Below, piece by piece: positions 18,816 through 27,753 of a DNA stretch of 64,000 bases. The notes under the pieces are model-generated. The model had not been told where the DNA came from. It saw only the letters and a program-made list of their open reading frames with translations, and made no database searches. The stretch is from Spectribacter acetivorans. GTDB taxonomy: Bacteria > Pseudomonadota > Gammaproteobacteria > Nevskiales > Salinisphaeraceae. A program made the translations under genes and the position numbers. How positions within the stretch are numbered: position 1 is the stretch's first letter; each line of letters opens with the position of its first letter. The stretch covers positions 76,512-140,511 of the forward strand of contig NZ_JAVRHY010000007.1 in the NCBI RefSeq assembly GCF_031846305.1, read 5' to 3'.

Positions 18816-19249
18816 CCGAGCACACCATCCTGCGCGTGGTCGCCAAGCTGACCATTCCCTTCATCCTGCTGTTCGCACTTTACGTGCAGTTCCACGGGGA
18901 ATACGGCCCCGGCGGCGGTTTTCAGGCCGGCGTGATCTTCGCGGCTGGCATCATTCTCTACACGCTGATTTTCGGGCTCGACGAGGCCCGCCGCGTGATT
19001 CCGCCCTGGGCGGTACGCGCGCTGATCTCGGGCGGGGTGCTGATCTACGCCGGCACCGGCGTGGCCTGCATGCTGCTGGGCGGGGACTTTCTCGACTATA
19101 ACGTGCTCGCCCACAAACCGGCGCATGGCCAGCATCTCGGCATCATCCTGGTGGAGCTGGGGGTGGGTGTCACCGTCACCGGCGGCATGATCGGCATCTT
19201 CTTCGTGTTTGCCGGACGTGGCCGGCGCCGGGAGGGGACGGTCGAATGA
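18812..19249 (+). CDS. mrpB: Mrp-type Na+/H+ antiporter subunit B
   Basis: 145 residues, four helices. MnhB-domain features: LTIPFILLFALYVQFHGEYG, PGGGFQAGVIFAAG and a final LVELGVGVTVTGGMIGIFF. ATGA overlaps join it to the DUF4040 gene upstream and mrpC downstream. Confidence 0.92.
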   Translation: MTEHTILRVVAKLTIPFILLFALYVQFHGEYGPGGGFQAGVIFAAGIILYTLIFGLDEARRVIPPWAVRALISGGVLIYAGTGVACMLLGGDFLDYNVLAHKPAHGQHLGIILVELGVGVTVTGGMIGIFFVFAGRGRRREGTVE

Positions 19250-19635
19250 GCACCTTCCTCGGGCTCTACAACTACTGGATCGTGGTCCTGCTGATGATGA
19301 TCGGGTTCTATATCGTCATCGGTCACGACAACCTGATGAAGAAGCTCATCGGTCTGAACCTGTTCCAGACCTCGGTATTCATCATGTACATCAGCGCCGG
19401 CGCCATTGACGGCGCTACCGCGCCTATTTTGGGGAATGTCGACGCCCCCTACGCCCACCCGCTGCCGCACGTGCTCATCCTCACCGCCATCGTGGTGGGG
19501 GTAGCCACCACCGCGCTGGGAGTGGCGCTGGTGGTGCGCATTCACGAAGCCTACGACAGTCTCGACGAGAGCGAGATTATTGCCGCCTGCGATACCGGTG
19601 ACGAGCCGGCTGGCGAGCACCGCGACAACGCATGA
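19246..19635 (+). CDS. mrpC: Mrp-type Na+/H+ antiporter subunit C (NuoK-like)
   Basis: 129 residues, three helices, homologous to NuoK of complex I (KKLIGLNLFQTSVFIMYI; PHVLILTAIVVGVATTALG). The C-terminus is hydrophilic and acidic (DESEIIAACDTGDE). ATGA overlaps on both sides. Confidence 0.92.
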   Translation: MSTFLGLYNYWIVVLLMMIGFYIVIGHDNLMKKLIGLNLFQTSVFIMYISAGAIDGATAPILGNVDAPYAHPLPHVLILTAIVVGVATTALGVALVVRIHEAYDSLDESEIIAACDTGDEPAGEHRDNA

Positions 19636-21122
19636 TCGCGCACTTCTTTGCCCAGCTGCCGGCCCTGCCGGTGATTCTGCCGCTGCTGGCGGCCCCGCTG
19701 TGCGTGCTGCTGCGGCACGCCACCCTGGCCTGGCTGACCTACTGCACCGTGAGCCTGGCGGTATTCGGCATCAGCCTGCTGCTGCTGGTCCAGGTGCATG
19801 TGGGAATCCCGATCTCCTACGCCATGGGCGGCTGGGCGCCGCCGGTGGGGATCGAGCTGCGTGTCGACACGCTCAACGCCTTCGTTCTGGTGCTGGTATC
19901 GGGCATTGCCGCCGTGCTCGGGCCATACACCCGGGCCAGCGTAGCCGCGGAACTGCCAGCGGAGCGGGCCTATCTGTTCTATGCGCTGATGCTGCTGACC
20001 CTGTGTGGTCTGCTCGGCATCACCATAACCGGGGATGCGTTCAATCTGTTCGTGTTCCTGGAAATCTCGTCGCTGTCGTCCTATGCGCTGATCGCGCTGG
20101 GCACCAAACGCCGCGCCCTTCTGGCCGCCTTCCAGTATCTGGTGATGGGCACCATCGGGGGAACCTTCCTGCTGATCGGCATCGGTCTGCTCTACATCAT
20201 GACCGGCACGCTCAACATGGCCGATCTGGCCGAGCGGCTGCCAGCCGTGGCCGACACCCGCACGGTGGAGGCGGGGCTGGCCTTCATCGTGGTAGGGGCC
20301 AGTATCAAGCTGGCGCTGTTTCCGCTGCATGCCTGGCTGCCGGACGGCTACGCCTACGCGCCGTCGGCGGTCAGCGCGTTCCTGGCGGCGACCGCGACCA
20401 AGGTAGCGGCCTACGTGCTGATCCGCTTCATCTATACCGTATTCGGTGCTACCTACGCCTTCGGGCAGCTCCCGCTGGGCGAGATTCTCGCGCTGCTGGC
20501 GGTGGCGGCGATGCTGTACGGATCACTGGCGGCCATTTTCGCCAGCGACGTCAAGCGGCTGCTGGCCTGGTCGAGCGTGGCCCAGATCGGCTACATCGTG
20601 CTGGGCGTCGCGCTGGCCACGCCCGCGGGGCTGACCGCCGCCATCCTGCACATGCTCAACCACGGCGTCATCAAGGGGGCGCTGTTCTGCGCCGCCGGCG
20701 CCCTGTTCTGGCGCCTGCACCGCAGTGATCTTGCCTCGCTGGCCGGGGCAGCCCGCGCCATGCCATGGACCTCGGCGGCATTCCTGGCCGCCGGCCTAAG
20801 CCTGATCGGGGTGCCCGCCACGGCCGGTTTCATCAGCAAGTGGTACCTGCTGGCTGCCCTGTTCGAGGCCCAGCAGGGCTGGCTGGCCGCGGCGGTGCTG
20901 ATCAGTTCGCTGATGGCGGTGATCTACATCGGCCGGGTGGCCGAGCTGCTGTACCTGCGTCCGGCCCCGGACAATGTGCCCGCGCCGACCGAGGCGCCCA
21001 CCGCCATGCTGGCCGCCACCTGGACGCTGGTACTCGTGAACATCGGACTCGGGCTGTACAGCACACCGGTGGTCGACGTGGTCCGGTCGGCGGCGGCCAG
21101 CCTGACTGGGGGCGGCGCGTGA
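19632..21122 (+). CDS. mrpD: Mrp-type subunit D, NuoL/M/N-like, first copy
   Basis: 496 residues with about 14 membrane helices. Residues typical of proton-conducting antiporter-like subunits are present: Glu in FVFLEISSLSSYAL, Lys in ASIKLALFPLHAWLPDG, and Lys in HMLNHGVIKGALF. Together with the two later NuoL/M/N-like subunits it should form the ion-conducting path. GTGA overlap with the following gene. Confidence 0.92.
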   Translation: MIAHFFAQLPALPVILPLLAAPLCVLLRHATLAWLTYCTVSLAVFGISLLLLVQVHVGIPISYAMGGWAPPVGIELRVDTLNAFVLVLVSGIAAVLGPYTRASVAAELPAERAYLFYALMLLTLCGLLGITITGDAFNLFVFLEISSLSSYALIALGTKRRALLAAFQYLVMGTIGGTFLLIGIGLLYIMTGTLNMADLAERLPAVADTRTVEAGLAFIVVGASIKLALFPLHAWLPDGYAYAPSAVSAFLAATATKVAAYVLIRFIYTVFGATYAFGQLPLGEILALLAVAAMLYGSLAAIFASDVKRLLAWSSVAQIGYIVLGVALATPAGLTAAILHMLNHGVIKGALFCAAGALFWRLHRSDLASLAGAARAMPWTSAAFLAAGLSLIGVPATAGFISKWYLLAALFEAQQGWLAAAVLISSLMAVIYIGRVAELLYLRPAPDNVPAPTEAPTAMLAATWTLVLVNIGLGLYSTPVVDVVRSAAASLTGGGA

Positions 21123-22570
21123 CAATTGCCCTGCCCTGGCTGATGGCGCTACCCGCCGCCGGCGCGCTCGGCGTGATGGCCCTCGGCCGCTGGCCCAATC
21201 TGCGCGATGGTCTGAGCGTGGTGACCGCCCTCCTGCTGTTCGCGGCGGCATGCAGCTGGCTGGGACCGGTCCTCGACGGGGCACGCCCCGCCGTCACGCT
21301 GATCCCGATCCTGCCGGGTCTGTCATTGAGCCTGGCGCTGGAACCGCTGGGGCTGCTGTTCGCGCTGGTGGCCTCGGGGCTGTGGATCGTCACCGCGATC
21401 TATGCCATCGGCTACATGCGCGGCAACGACGAGCACAACCAGACCCGCTTCTTCGCCTGCTTCGCCCTGGCGCTGGCGGCGGCCATGGGCATCGCGCTGG
21501 CAGGCAACCTGCTGACGCTGTTCCTGTTCTACGAGATGCTCACGCTGTCCACCTACCCGCTGGTGGCGCACAAGGGCAACGACGACGCCCGGGCCGGCGG
21601 GCGGACCTATCTCGGGGTGCTGCTGACCACCTCCATCGGTCTGCTGCTGCCGGCCATCATCCTCACCTGGGTGGTGGCCGGCACGCTGGATTTCACTCCC
21701 GGCGGCATCCTGCAGGGGCATATCGCGCCGGCCGCCGCCGCGGGCCTGTTCGCGCTCTACCTGTTCGGCACCGGCAAGGCGGCGCTAATGCCGTTCCACC
21801 GCTGGCTGCCGGCGGCGATGGTGGCGCCCACCCCGGTGTCCGCCCTGCTGCACGCCGTTGCCGTGGTCAAGGCCGGGGTGTTCGCGGTACTCAAGATCAC
21901 GGTCTACGTATTCGGCATCGACTTCGCCGCCGCCGGCGACTTCACCACCCCGATGATGTGGGTCGCCGCCTTCACCATCCTGGCCGCGTCGGTGGTGGCG
22001 CTGACCCGCGACAATCTCAAGGCCCGGCTGGCCTACTCCACCATCGGCCAGCTGGCCTACATCGTGCTCGGCGCGACCCTGGCCAACGGCATGGCCATCG
22101 CCGGCGGCGCCACCCATATCGTGATGCACGCCTTCGGCAAGATCACGCTGTTCTTCTGCGCCGGGGCGATCTACACCGCGGTGCACCGCACGCGGGTCAG
22201 TGAGCTGGACGGGCTCGGCCGGGTGATGCCCTTCACGATGGGGGCGTTCCTGGTGGCCTCGCTGTCGATCATCGGCCTGCCGCCGCTGGGCGGGGCCTGG
22301 AGCAAGTGGGCGCTGATGGTCGGGGCCGCCGATGCCGGGCAGCTGCTGATGATCGCCGTGCTGGCAATCAGCTCGCTGCTGAATATCGTCTATCTGCTGG
22401 ACATCCCGGCCCGGGCCTTCTTCCGCCCTGGAACGGACCTGCCCGCCGGCCGTCAGGAGGCGCCGCTGGCCTGCGTGGTGCCGTTGTGCGTCACCGCCGC
22501 CGGCAGTGTGGTGCTGTTCTTCGTCGGCGGCCACATCCTGCAACTGCTGGCACCGGTGACCGGATCATGA
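21119..22570 (+). CDS. Mrp-type subunit, NuoL/M/N-like, second copy
   Basis: 483 residues from GTG 21119 (GTGA overlap). About 14 helices. Conserved charged residues are kept: Glu in LFLFYEMLTLSTYPLV, Lys in GTGKAALMPFHRWLPAAM, and Lys in HAFGKITLFFC. VAPTPVSALLHAVAVVKAG is close to MrpA/NuoL proteins, so this may replace the N-terminal part of MrpA. It overlaps the next small gene by four bases. Confidence 0.9.
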   Translation: MTIALPWLMALPAAGALGVMALGRWPNLRDGLSVVTALLLFAAACSWLGPVLDGARPAVTLIPILPGLSLSLALEPLGLLFALVASGLWIVTAIYAIGYMRGNDEHNQTRFFACFALALAAAMGIALAGNLLTLFLFYEMLTLSTYPLVAHKGNDDARAGGRTYLGVLLTTSIGLLLPAIILTWVVAGTLDFTPGGILQGHIAPAAAAGLFALYLFGTGKAALMPFHRWLPAAMVAPTPVSALLHAVAVVKAGVFAVLKITVYVFGIDFAAAGDFTTPMMWVAAFTILAASVVALTRDNLKARLAYSTIGQLAYIVLGATLANGMAIAGGATHIVMHAFGKITLFFCAGAIYTAVHRTRVSELDGLGRVMPFTMGAFLVASLSIIGLPPLGGAWSKWALMVGAADAGQLLMIAVLAISSLLNIVYLLDIPARAFFRPGTDLPAGRQEAPLACVVPLCVTAAGSVVLFFVGGHILQLLAPVTGS

Positions 22571-22833
22571 GCGAAAAGCCGACAAGCACCGGCTGGCTGG
22601 AACGGGCCAGCACCGTCAACGGCATCGTCTACACGTTGTGGGCCCTGTGCGCGCTGCTGATCACGGCCGAGTTCGTCTACCACAAGCATCCCTACTTCGG
22701 CTTCGACGGCTGGTTCGGGTTCTACGCGCTGGCCGGCTTCGGCGCCTACTGCGTGATCGTGTTCTCGGCCAAGGGTCTGCGCCGCCTGATCGCGCGCGAC
22801 GAGGCCTACTACGGCGAGGACGACGATGGTTGA
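22567..22833 (+). CDS. Small two-helix membrane protein inside the Mrp operon, unknown
   Basis: 88 residues with two predicted membrane helices: about 17-38 (VNGIVYTLWALCALLITAEF) and 48-66 (GFYALAGFGAYCVIVFSAKG). An aromatic/His-rich loop lies between them (YHKHPYFGFDGWF) and the C-terminus is acidic (YYGEDDDG). It overlaps its neighbours by 4 and 8 bases, so it is almost certainly made with the antiporter. It does not match the canonical Mrp A-G subunits; an accessory or assembly subunit is inferred. Confidence 0.8.
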   Translation: MSEKPTSTGWLERASTVNGIVYTLWALCALLITAEFVYHKHPYFGFDGWFGFYALAGFGAYCVIVFSAKGLRRLIARDEAYYGEDDDG

Positions 22834-24520
22834 GTGGCTGGTCAACCCCGCGCTGGTGGTGATGGCCGGCGGTCTGCTGGCCGTGGTGGCACCGCGTGCC
22901 TGGCTGGGGGCGCTGGCCGTGACCCTACCGGCGCTCGGGCTGATGCTGCTCTGGCAGCTGCCGACCGGCACCTACGCGCCGGTGACGCTGTTCGGGCTGG
23001 ACCTGGTCACCATCCGCATCGACGGCCTGAGCCGCATCTGGGCCACCATCTTTCACATCGCCGGGGGGCTGGCCGGGCTTTACGCCTGGCACGTGCGGGA
23101 TCGGCTGCAGCATGCCGCGGCCCTGGTCTATGCCGGCGCCGGCATCGGGGCGGTGCTGGCCGCCGATCTGGTCTCGCTGTTCATCTACTGGGAACTGACC
23201 GCCATCGCCTCGGTGTTCCTGATCTGGGCCCGGGGCACGGCCCGGTCCTATCGCGTGGGCATGCGCTATCTGGTGATCCAGATCATTTCGGGTCTGTTGC
23301 TGATGGCTGGCGCCATCATCCATTACCGCGCCACGGGCTCGCTGGCGTTCGATCATCTGGGGCTGGACACCCCCGGCGGCTGGCTGATCTTCCTGGCCTT
23401 CGGCATCAAATGCGCCTTCCCGCTGCTGCACAACTGGCTGCAGGATGCCTATCCCGAAGCCACGGTCACCGGCACGGTGGTGCTGTCGGTGTTCACCACC
23501 AAGCTGGCCGTCTATGCCCTGGCGCGGGGGTTTGCCGGCGAGGAAATCCTGATCACCATCGGGGCCATCATGACCGCGTTCCCGATCTTCTTCGCCGTGA
23601 TCGAGAACGATCTGCGCCGGGTGCTGGCCTACAGCCTCAACAACCAGCTGGGGTTCATGGTGGTGGGCATCGGCATCGGCACCGAGATGGCGCTCAACGG
23701 CGCGGCCGCGCACGCCTTCGCCCATATCCTTTACAAGGCGCTGCTGTTCATGTCGATGGGCGCGGTGCTCTACCGCGTTGGCACGATCAAGGCCAGCGAG
23801 CTGGGCGGGCTGTACAAGTCGATGCCGCTGACTGCGGTGTTCTGCATCATCGGGGCGATGTCGATTTCCGCGTTCCCACTGTTTTCCGGCTTCGTGACCA
23901 AGTCGATGATCCTGACCGCCGCGGCGGTGGAGCATCACTGGATCGCCTGGCTGGTGCTGCTGTTCGCCTCGGCCGGCGTGCTCGATCATTCCGGGATCAA
24001 GGTGCCGTTCTTCTCGTTTTTCCACCACGACGTGGGCCACCGGGTAGCCGAGGCGCCCTGGAACATGCTGGCGGCGATGGGAATCACGGCATTCCTGTGC
24101 ATCGCCATCGGCGTCTACCCGGCACCGCTTTACGCGATTCTGCCCTTCGCGGTGGATTACGCCCCCTATACCGCCGCCCATGTGATCACCCAGTTGCAAC
24201 TGTTGCTGTTCGCGGCGCTGGCGTTCACCACGCTGTTCCGCAACGGCTGGTACCCGCCGGAAATTCCGGCCCTGAATCTGGATACCGACTGGGTCTACCG
24301 GCGGCTCGCGCCGATGTTGCTGGCGCGCATCCGATCCGCGACCGGCGATTCGCTGGACAGGCTGGGCGGCCTGGCGACGGGCGCCGGCCGCCGCGGACTG
24401 GCGTTGACCCGCCGCGTCTACCAGCCGGACGGCGTATTCGCCAGGCCCTGGGGTACCGGCATCATGACGCTGTGGGTGGCGGCCCTGCTGGCGGCCTACC
24501 TGCTGTTCTACTTCGGCTAG
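22826..24520 (+). CDS. mrpD: Mrp-type subunit D, NuoL/M/N-like, third copy
   Basis: 564 residues. It keeps the key Glu (IYWELTAIASVFLIW) and Lys residues (FGIKCAFPLLHNWLQDAYPE; HILYKALLFMSMG). It differs from the other two by a C-terminal extension of about 80 residues with a long Arg-rich stretch and a final helix (TLWVAALLAAYLLFYFG), reminiscent of the lateral element of NuoL. Its TAG stop lies in a CTAG site at which a MITE has inserted; the encoded C-terminus is unaffected because the site is duplicated. Confidence 0.9.
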   Translation: MVEWLVNPALVVMAGGLLAVVAPRAWLGALAVTLPALGLMLLWQLPTGTYAPVTLFGLDLVTIRIDGLSRIWATIFHIAGGLAGLYAWHVRDRLQHAAALVYAGAGIGAVLAADLVSLFIYWELTAIASVFLIWARGTARSYRVGMRYLVIQIISGLLLMAGAIIHYRATGSLAFDHLGLDTPGGWLIFLAFGIKCAFPLLHNWLQDAYPEATVTGTVVLSVFTTKLAVYALARGFAGEEILITIGAIMTAFPIFFAVIENDLRRVLAYSLNNQLGFMVVGIGIGTEMALNGAAAHAFAHILYKALLFMSMGAVLYRVGTIKASELGGLYKSMPLTAVFCIIGAMSISAFPLFSGFVTKSMILTAAAVEHHWIAWLVLLFASAGVLDHSGIKVPFFSFFHHDVGHRVAEAPWNMLAAMGITAFLCIAIGVYPAPLYAILPFAVDYAPYTAAHVITQLQLLLFAALAFTTLFRNGWYPPEIPALNLDTDWVYRRLAPMLLARIRSATGDSLDRLGGLATGAGRRGLALTRRVYQPDGVFARPWGTGIMTLWVAALLAAYLLFYFG

Positions 24521-24680
24521 GGGCTGCTGAAAAAACCCGTTTTTCGGCAGGTCCCGCGCGGCACAAGGACGTACCGCCAAAATCATGCGCTGGAAGCGCT
24601 TGATTTTGGGAGCAAGCGCAAACCGCGTTTACGTGCAGCGACGCTGAAACAAGGCCAGGATGGTCTTTTTCAGCAACGCC
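24521..24680. mobile_element. 160-bp MITE with CTAG target duplications
   Basis: It is flanked by CTAG at 24517-24520 and 24681-24684. Imperfect terminal inverted repeats: GGGCTGCTGAAAAA on the left and GGCGTTGCTGAAAAA read inward from the right. An internal hairpin has arms CAAAATCA (24578-24585) and TGATTTTG (24601-24608). There is no transposase, so it is non-autonomous. CTAG duplications are typical of IS5-like transposases, so one may have moved it; that assignment is inference. Confidence 0.75.
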
Positions 24681-24694
24681 CTAGAGCCCGTCAA

Positions 24695-24729
24695 CAAAAA
24701 ACCGGACGACCCGCAATCGGGCCGACCGG
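24695..24729 (-). terminator. Intrinsic terminator of the fbp-prk operon
   Basis: On the minus strand a 12-bp imperfect stem (24702-24713 with 24718-24729, CCGG and CCCG blocks paired around ATTG) is followed by a run of T (24695-24701). It lies 28 bases after the prk stop. Confidence 0.85.
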
Positions 24730-24757
24730 ATTCAGCGGCGATAAGCGGCGGGCCGAC

Positions 24758-25633
24758 TCAGAGCATGCGGCGGCGGGTTTCCACCAGACGCATGATCATG
24801 GGCGTCAGGATCAGCTGCATGGCCAGATCCATTTTCCCGCCCGGAATCACAATGGAGTTGGGCCGCGACATCCAGCTGCCGTGCAGCATGCTCTGCAGGT
24901 AGTTGAAGTCGATGCCGCGCGGGTTGCGGAAACGGATCACCACCATCGATTCATCCGGCGTGGGAATCCAGCGGGCGATGAACGGGTTGGACGTATCCAC
25001 CGTGGGCACGCGCTGGAAGTTGATGTCGGTTTCCGAGAACTGCGGACAGATGTAGCGAATGTAATCGGGCATGCGCCGCAGGATGGTGTCGGTAATTGCC
25101 TCGGTGGTGTGGCCGCGGGCCTCGCGGTCGCGATGCAGCTTCTGCGTCCATTCCAGGTTGATCACCGGGACCACGCCGATCTTGAGGTCCGCATGCCGGG
25201 CCACGTCGACCCCTTCGGTGACCACCGCGCCATGCAGGCCCTCGTAGAACAGCAGATCGGCGTTGTCGGGGAAGTCCTCCCACTCGGTGAAGGTGCCCCG
25301 CGGCGCGGCATACATCTCCTCTTCCTCGGCATTGTGGATGTAATGCCGGGTGCGCCCGGTGCCGTTCTCGGAGAACTGCCGGAACACCGTCTCCAGGTCC
25401 TCCAGCAGATTGGCCTCGGGGCTAAAATGACTGAAGTGATCGTTACCCGCCGCTTCGGCATCGGTCGTGGCCTGCTTCATGTCGGCGCGGTTGTAGCGAT
25501 GGAAGGCATCCCCCTCGATGAAGGCGGCATTGACCTTCTCGCGCCGGAAGATGTTCTCGAAGGTCTGCTTGACCGAACTCGTGCCCGAGCCGGATGAACC
25601 GGTGATGGAAATGATCGGATGCAGGGCTGACAT
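24758..25633 (-). CDS. prkB: Phosphoribulokinase
   Basis: 291 residues, the length of proteobacterial class I enzymes. It phosphorylates ribulose-5-phosphate to ribulose-1,5-bisphosphate, the RuBisCO substrate. The P-loop-like GSSGSGTSSV is at residues 12-21, with the family segments EGDAFHRYNR, FYEGLHGAVV and VINLEWTQKLHRD. It is downstream of fbp, 21 bases away, in a Calvin-cycle operon divergent from cbbR. RuBisCO is not in this window. Confidence 0.95.
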   Translation of the reverse strand: MSALHPIISITGSSGSGTSSVKQTFENIFRREKVNAAFIEGDAFHRYNRADMKQATTDAEAAGNDHFSHFSPEANLLEDLETVFRQFSENGTGRTRHYIHNAEEEEMYAAPRGTFTEWEDFPDNADLLFYEGLHGAVVTEGVDVARHADLKIGVVPVINLEWTQKLHRDREARGHTTEAITDTILRRMPDYIRYICPQFSETDINFQRVPTVDTSNPFIARWIPTPDESMVVIRFRNPRGIDFNYLQSMLHGSWMSRPNSIVIPGGKMDLAMQLILTPMIMRLVETRRRML

Positions 25634-25654
25634 GAGGCCTCCTCCTGATTAGGG

Positions 25655-26689
25655 CTAGGCTCGCAGAAGCCCGCGGTGCGAGAACAACGGCGACCGGGTG
25701 AAATCGTGGCTGGGGTCGGTGTGATAGCGCGCCACCCGCTCGACCTTGTCGGCGGACCCGAACACCAGCGGCGTGCGCTGATGCAGATTGCGCGGCTTGA
25801 TATCCAGAATCCGGTTGACGGTGTCGGTGGCCGCGCCGGCGGCTTCCTCGAACACCAGCGCCATCGGATTGGCTTCATACAGCAGCCGCAGCCGCCCTTG
25901 CTGATAACCCCGACGCTGATCGCCCGGATACAGGAAGATGCCGCCGCGCACGAGGATCCGGTAGGCATCGGCCACCATCGAGGCAATCCAGCGCATGTTG
26001 AAGTTGGCGCCCAGCGGGCCGTCCTCGCCGGCCAGGCAGTCGTCGATGTAGGTGCGCACGCACTCGTCCCAGTGGCGATAGTTGGAGGCATTGATGGCGT
26101 ATTCGGTACGCGCGGGGTGAATCCGCACGTCCTGCTGCGCCAGCCGGAACTCGCCGCGGGCCGGGTCCAGAGTGAAGATATGGGTACCCCGGCGCACGGT
26201 CATCACCAGCGATACCTGGGGCCCGTAGATGATGAAACCGGCACCCAGCTGCTCGCGGCCGGGCACCAGGAACGAGGCCTCGCCCGGCTCCCCCCGGCGT
26301 GACGGCAGGATGGAGAAGATGGTGCCGATGGACACGTTGGTGTCGATATTGGACGACCCGTCGAGCGGGTCCATGGCCACGGCCAGCGGCGCGTCGGCAT
26401 CCAGCGTGACCGTGCTGTCCGATTCCTCGGAAGCCACCAGCGCCACCGGCGCCCGGCGCAGGGCCTCGGTGAAGGCATCGTGGGCGATCACGTCCAGCGC
26501 CTTCTGCTCATCGCCGTCGGCATTGCGTTCGCCGTGGGCGTCGCTCATCCGGCCGGCGAGCGTGCCCAGCTGAATGGTGGCGGCAATCTCGCGCGATGCC
26601 TCGGCCATGACCGTCACCACCTGGTCGACGGCAGGGTCATCGGCCCCGTGGGCAGCCAGAAAGGCCTGCAGGGTCATCGGTTCCGGCAT
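25655..26689 (-). CDS. fbp: Fructose-1,6-bisphosphatase class 1
   Basis: 344 residues from ATG 26689, preceded by GGAGG. The metal and substrate signature is clear: AVAMDPLDGSSNIDTNVSIG. It serves the regenerative phase of the Calvin cycle and gluconeogenesis. The frame extends to 26746, but the Shine-Dalgarno supports the shorter start. It is the first gene of an operon with prk; the divergent cbbR is the likely activator. Confidence 0.95.
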   Translation of the reverse strand: MPEPMTLQAFLAAHGADDPAVDQVVTVMAEASREIAATIQLGTLAGRMSDAHGERNADGDEQKALDVIAHDAFTEALRRAPVALVASEESDSTVTLDADAPLAVAMDPLDGSSNIDTNVSIGTIFSILPSRRGEPGEASFLVPGREQLGAGFIIYGPQVSLVMTVRRGTHIFTLDPARGEFRLAQQDVRIHPARTEYAINASNYRHWDECVRTYIDDCLAGEDGPLGANFNMRWIASMVADAYRILVRGGIFLYPGDQRRGYQQGRLRLLYEANPMALVFEEAAGAATDTVNRILDIKPRNLHQRTPLVFGSADKVERVARYHTDPSHDFTRSPLFSHRGLLRA

Positions 26690-26766
26690 GCCGGACCTCC
26701 TCTGTCGGGACCGTTCATGGTGCAGTCCTCGTGATCGAACCCGCAAACCCTAGCGAGCGGTTTTTG

Positions 26767-26781
26767 TTAAATCCAGTTTAA
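26767..26781. promoter_or_regulatory. Candidate CbbR operator between fbp and cbbR
   Basis: TTAAA and TTTAA form a perfect inverted repeat around 5 bases in the AT-rich stretch next to the cbbR start (intergenic region 26690-26821). Symmetry and location suit a LysR-type site controlling both fbp-prk and cbbR. Confidence 0.5.
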
Positions 26782-26821
26782 TCTATTTGACAGTTCGCCA
26801 AATTTTATTTGTTATAGCGTC

Positions 26822-27736
26822 ATGCGCGGCCTGACCCTCAAGCAATTCAGCGGCATCGAGGCCATCGCCCGGCACGGCCGCATCACCGGGGCCGCCGGGG
26901 AACTCCATGTCACCCCGGCCGCGCTCACCGCCCGGTTGCGTCAGCTCGAGGATACGCTCGGCCTGGTGCTGTTCGACCGCACCCGTCAGGGCCTGAAACT
27001 CACCGAGGCCGGCCAGACGGTGCTTCAGGCCGCCGAACAGGTGCGCGCCACCCTCACCGAGTGCACCGATCGGCTGGCCAGCCTGCGGGGTGTGGCCAGC
27101 GGCCGGGTTCGCATTGCGGTGGTATCCACCGCCAAGTACTTCGCGCCCTACGCTATCGCGGCATTCGGACGCCGGCATCCCGGACTCGACATGCAGCTGC
27201 ACGTGGGCAACCGCGAGGAAACCATTGCCCGGCTGGCCGACTATTCGGCCGACATCGCGGTCATGGGACGGCCGGCACGGGATTTCCCGGTGGAACATCT
27301 GATCATCGGCGACCATCCGCTGGTACTGGTCGCCGCACCCGGCCATACCCTGGCCCATCGCCGGGATCTGCCAATCGATCAGCTAAGCGGCGAAACCTTT
27401 CTGGTGCGCGAGCCGGGCTCGGGCACGCGTACGGTGTTCGAAGCCCTGGCACGACGGATGTCCCGGCAGCCGACCATCGCGATGGAGATTGCCAGCAACG
27501 AAACCATCAAGCAGGCGGTAATGGCCGGGCTGGGCATCGCGCTGCTGTCGGCCCACGCGGTGGGCGCCGAGATCGCCGACGGCCGGCTGGTGATCCTGCC
27601 GGTCGAGGATCTGCCGATCCGCCGTCAGTGGTATGCCGTGCGGCGCGCCGACCGCCATGCCACCCCGGCGATGGCCGCATTCTGGACATTTCTCGCCGAA
27701 CAGCGGGACGCGCTTCTACCGCAGATGGCGGTCTAG
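26822..27736 (+). CDS. cbbR: LysR-family regulator of Calvin-cycle genes, CbbR type
   Basis: 304 residues: winged helix (LKQFSGIEAIARHGRITGAA; TPAALTARLRQLED) and a CbbR-like effector domain (RVRIAVVSTAKYFAPYAI; SNETIKQAVMAGLGIALLSA). CbbR proteins activate carbon-fixation operons in response to metabolites such as NADPH or sugar phosphates. Divergence from fbp-prk strongly supports the call. Confidence 0.9.
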   Translation: MRGLTLKQFSGIEAIARHGRITGAAGELHVTPAALTARLRQLEDTLGLVLFDRTRQGLKLTEAGQTVLQAAEQVRATLTECTDRLASLRGVASGRVRIAVVSTAKYFAPYAIAAFGRRHPGLDMQLHVGNREETIARLADYSADIAVMGRPARDFPVEHLIIGDHPLVLVAAPGHTLAHRRDLPIDQLSGETFLVREPGSGTRTVFEALARRMSRQPTIAMEIASNETIKQAVMAGLGIALLSAHAVGAEIADGRLVILPVEDLPIRRQWYAVRRADRHATPAMAAFWTFLAEQRDALLPQMAV

Positions 27737-27753
27737 CCCCCGGCCGGGGCGGA

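Noticed and set aside
24500..24530. Truncation of the last antiporter gene by the MITE
   Set aside because: The stop lies in the duplicated CTAG site, so the sequence before insertion would stop at the same codon.
22925..24586. 553-residue minus-strand frame over the third MrpD gene
   Set aside because: Gln/Arg/His-rich shadow sequence; the real coding strand shows clear membrane helices and conserved residues.
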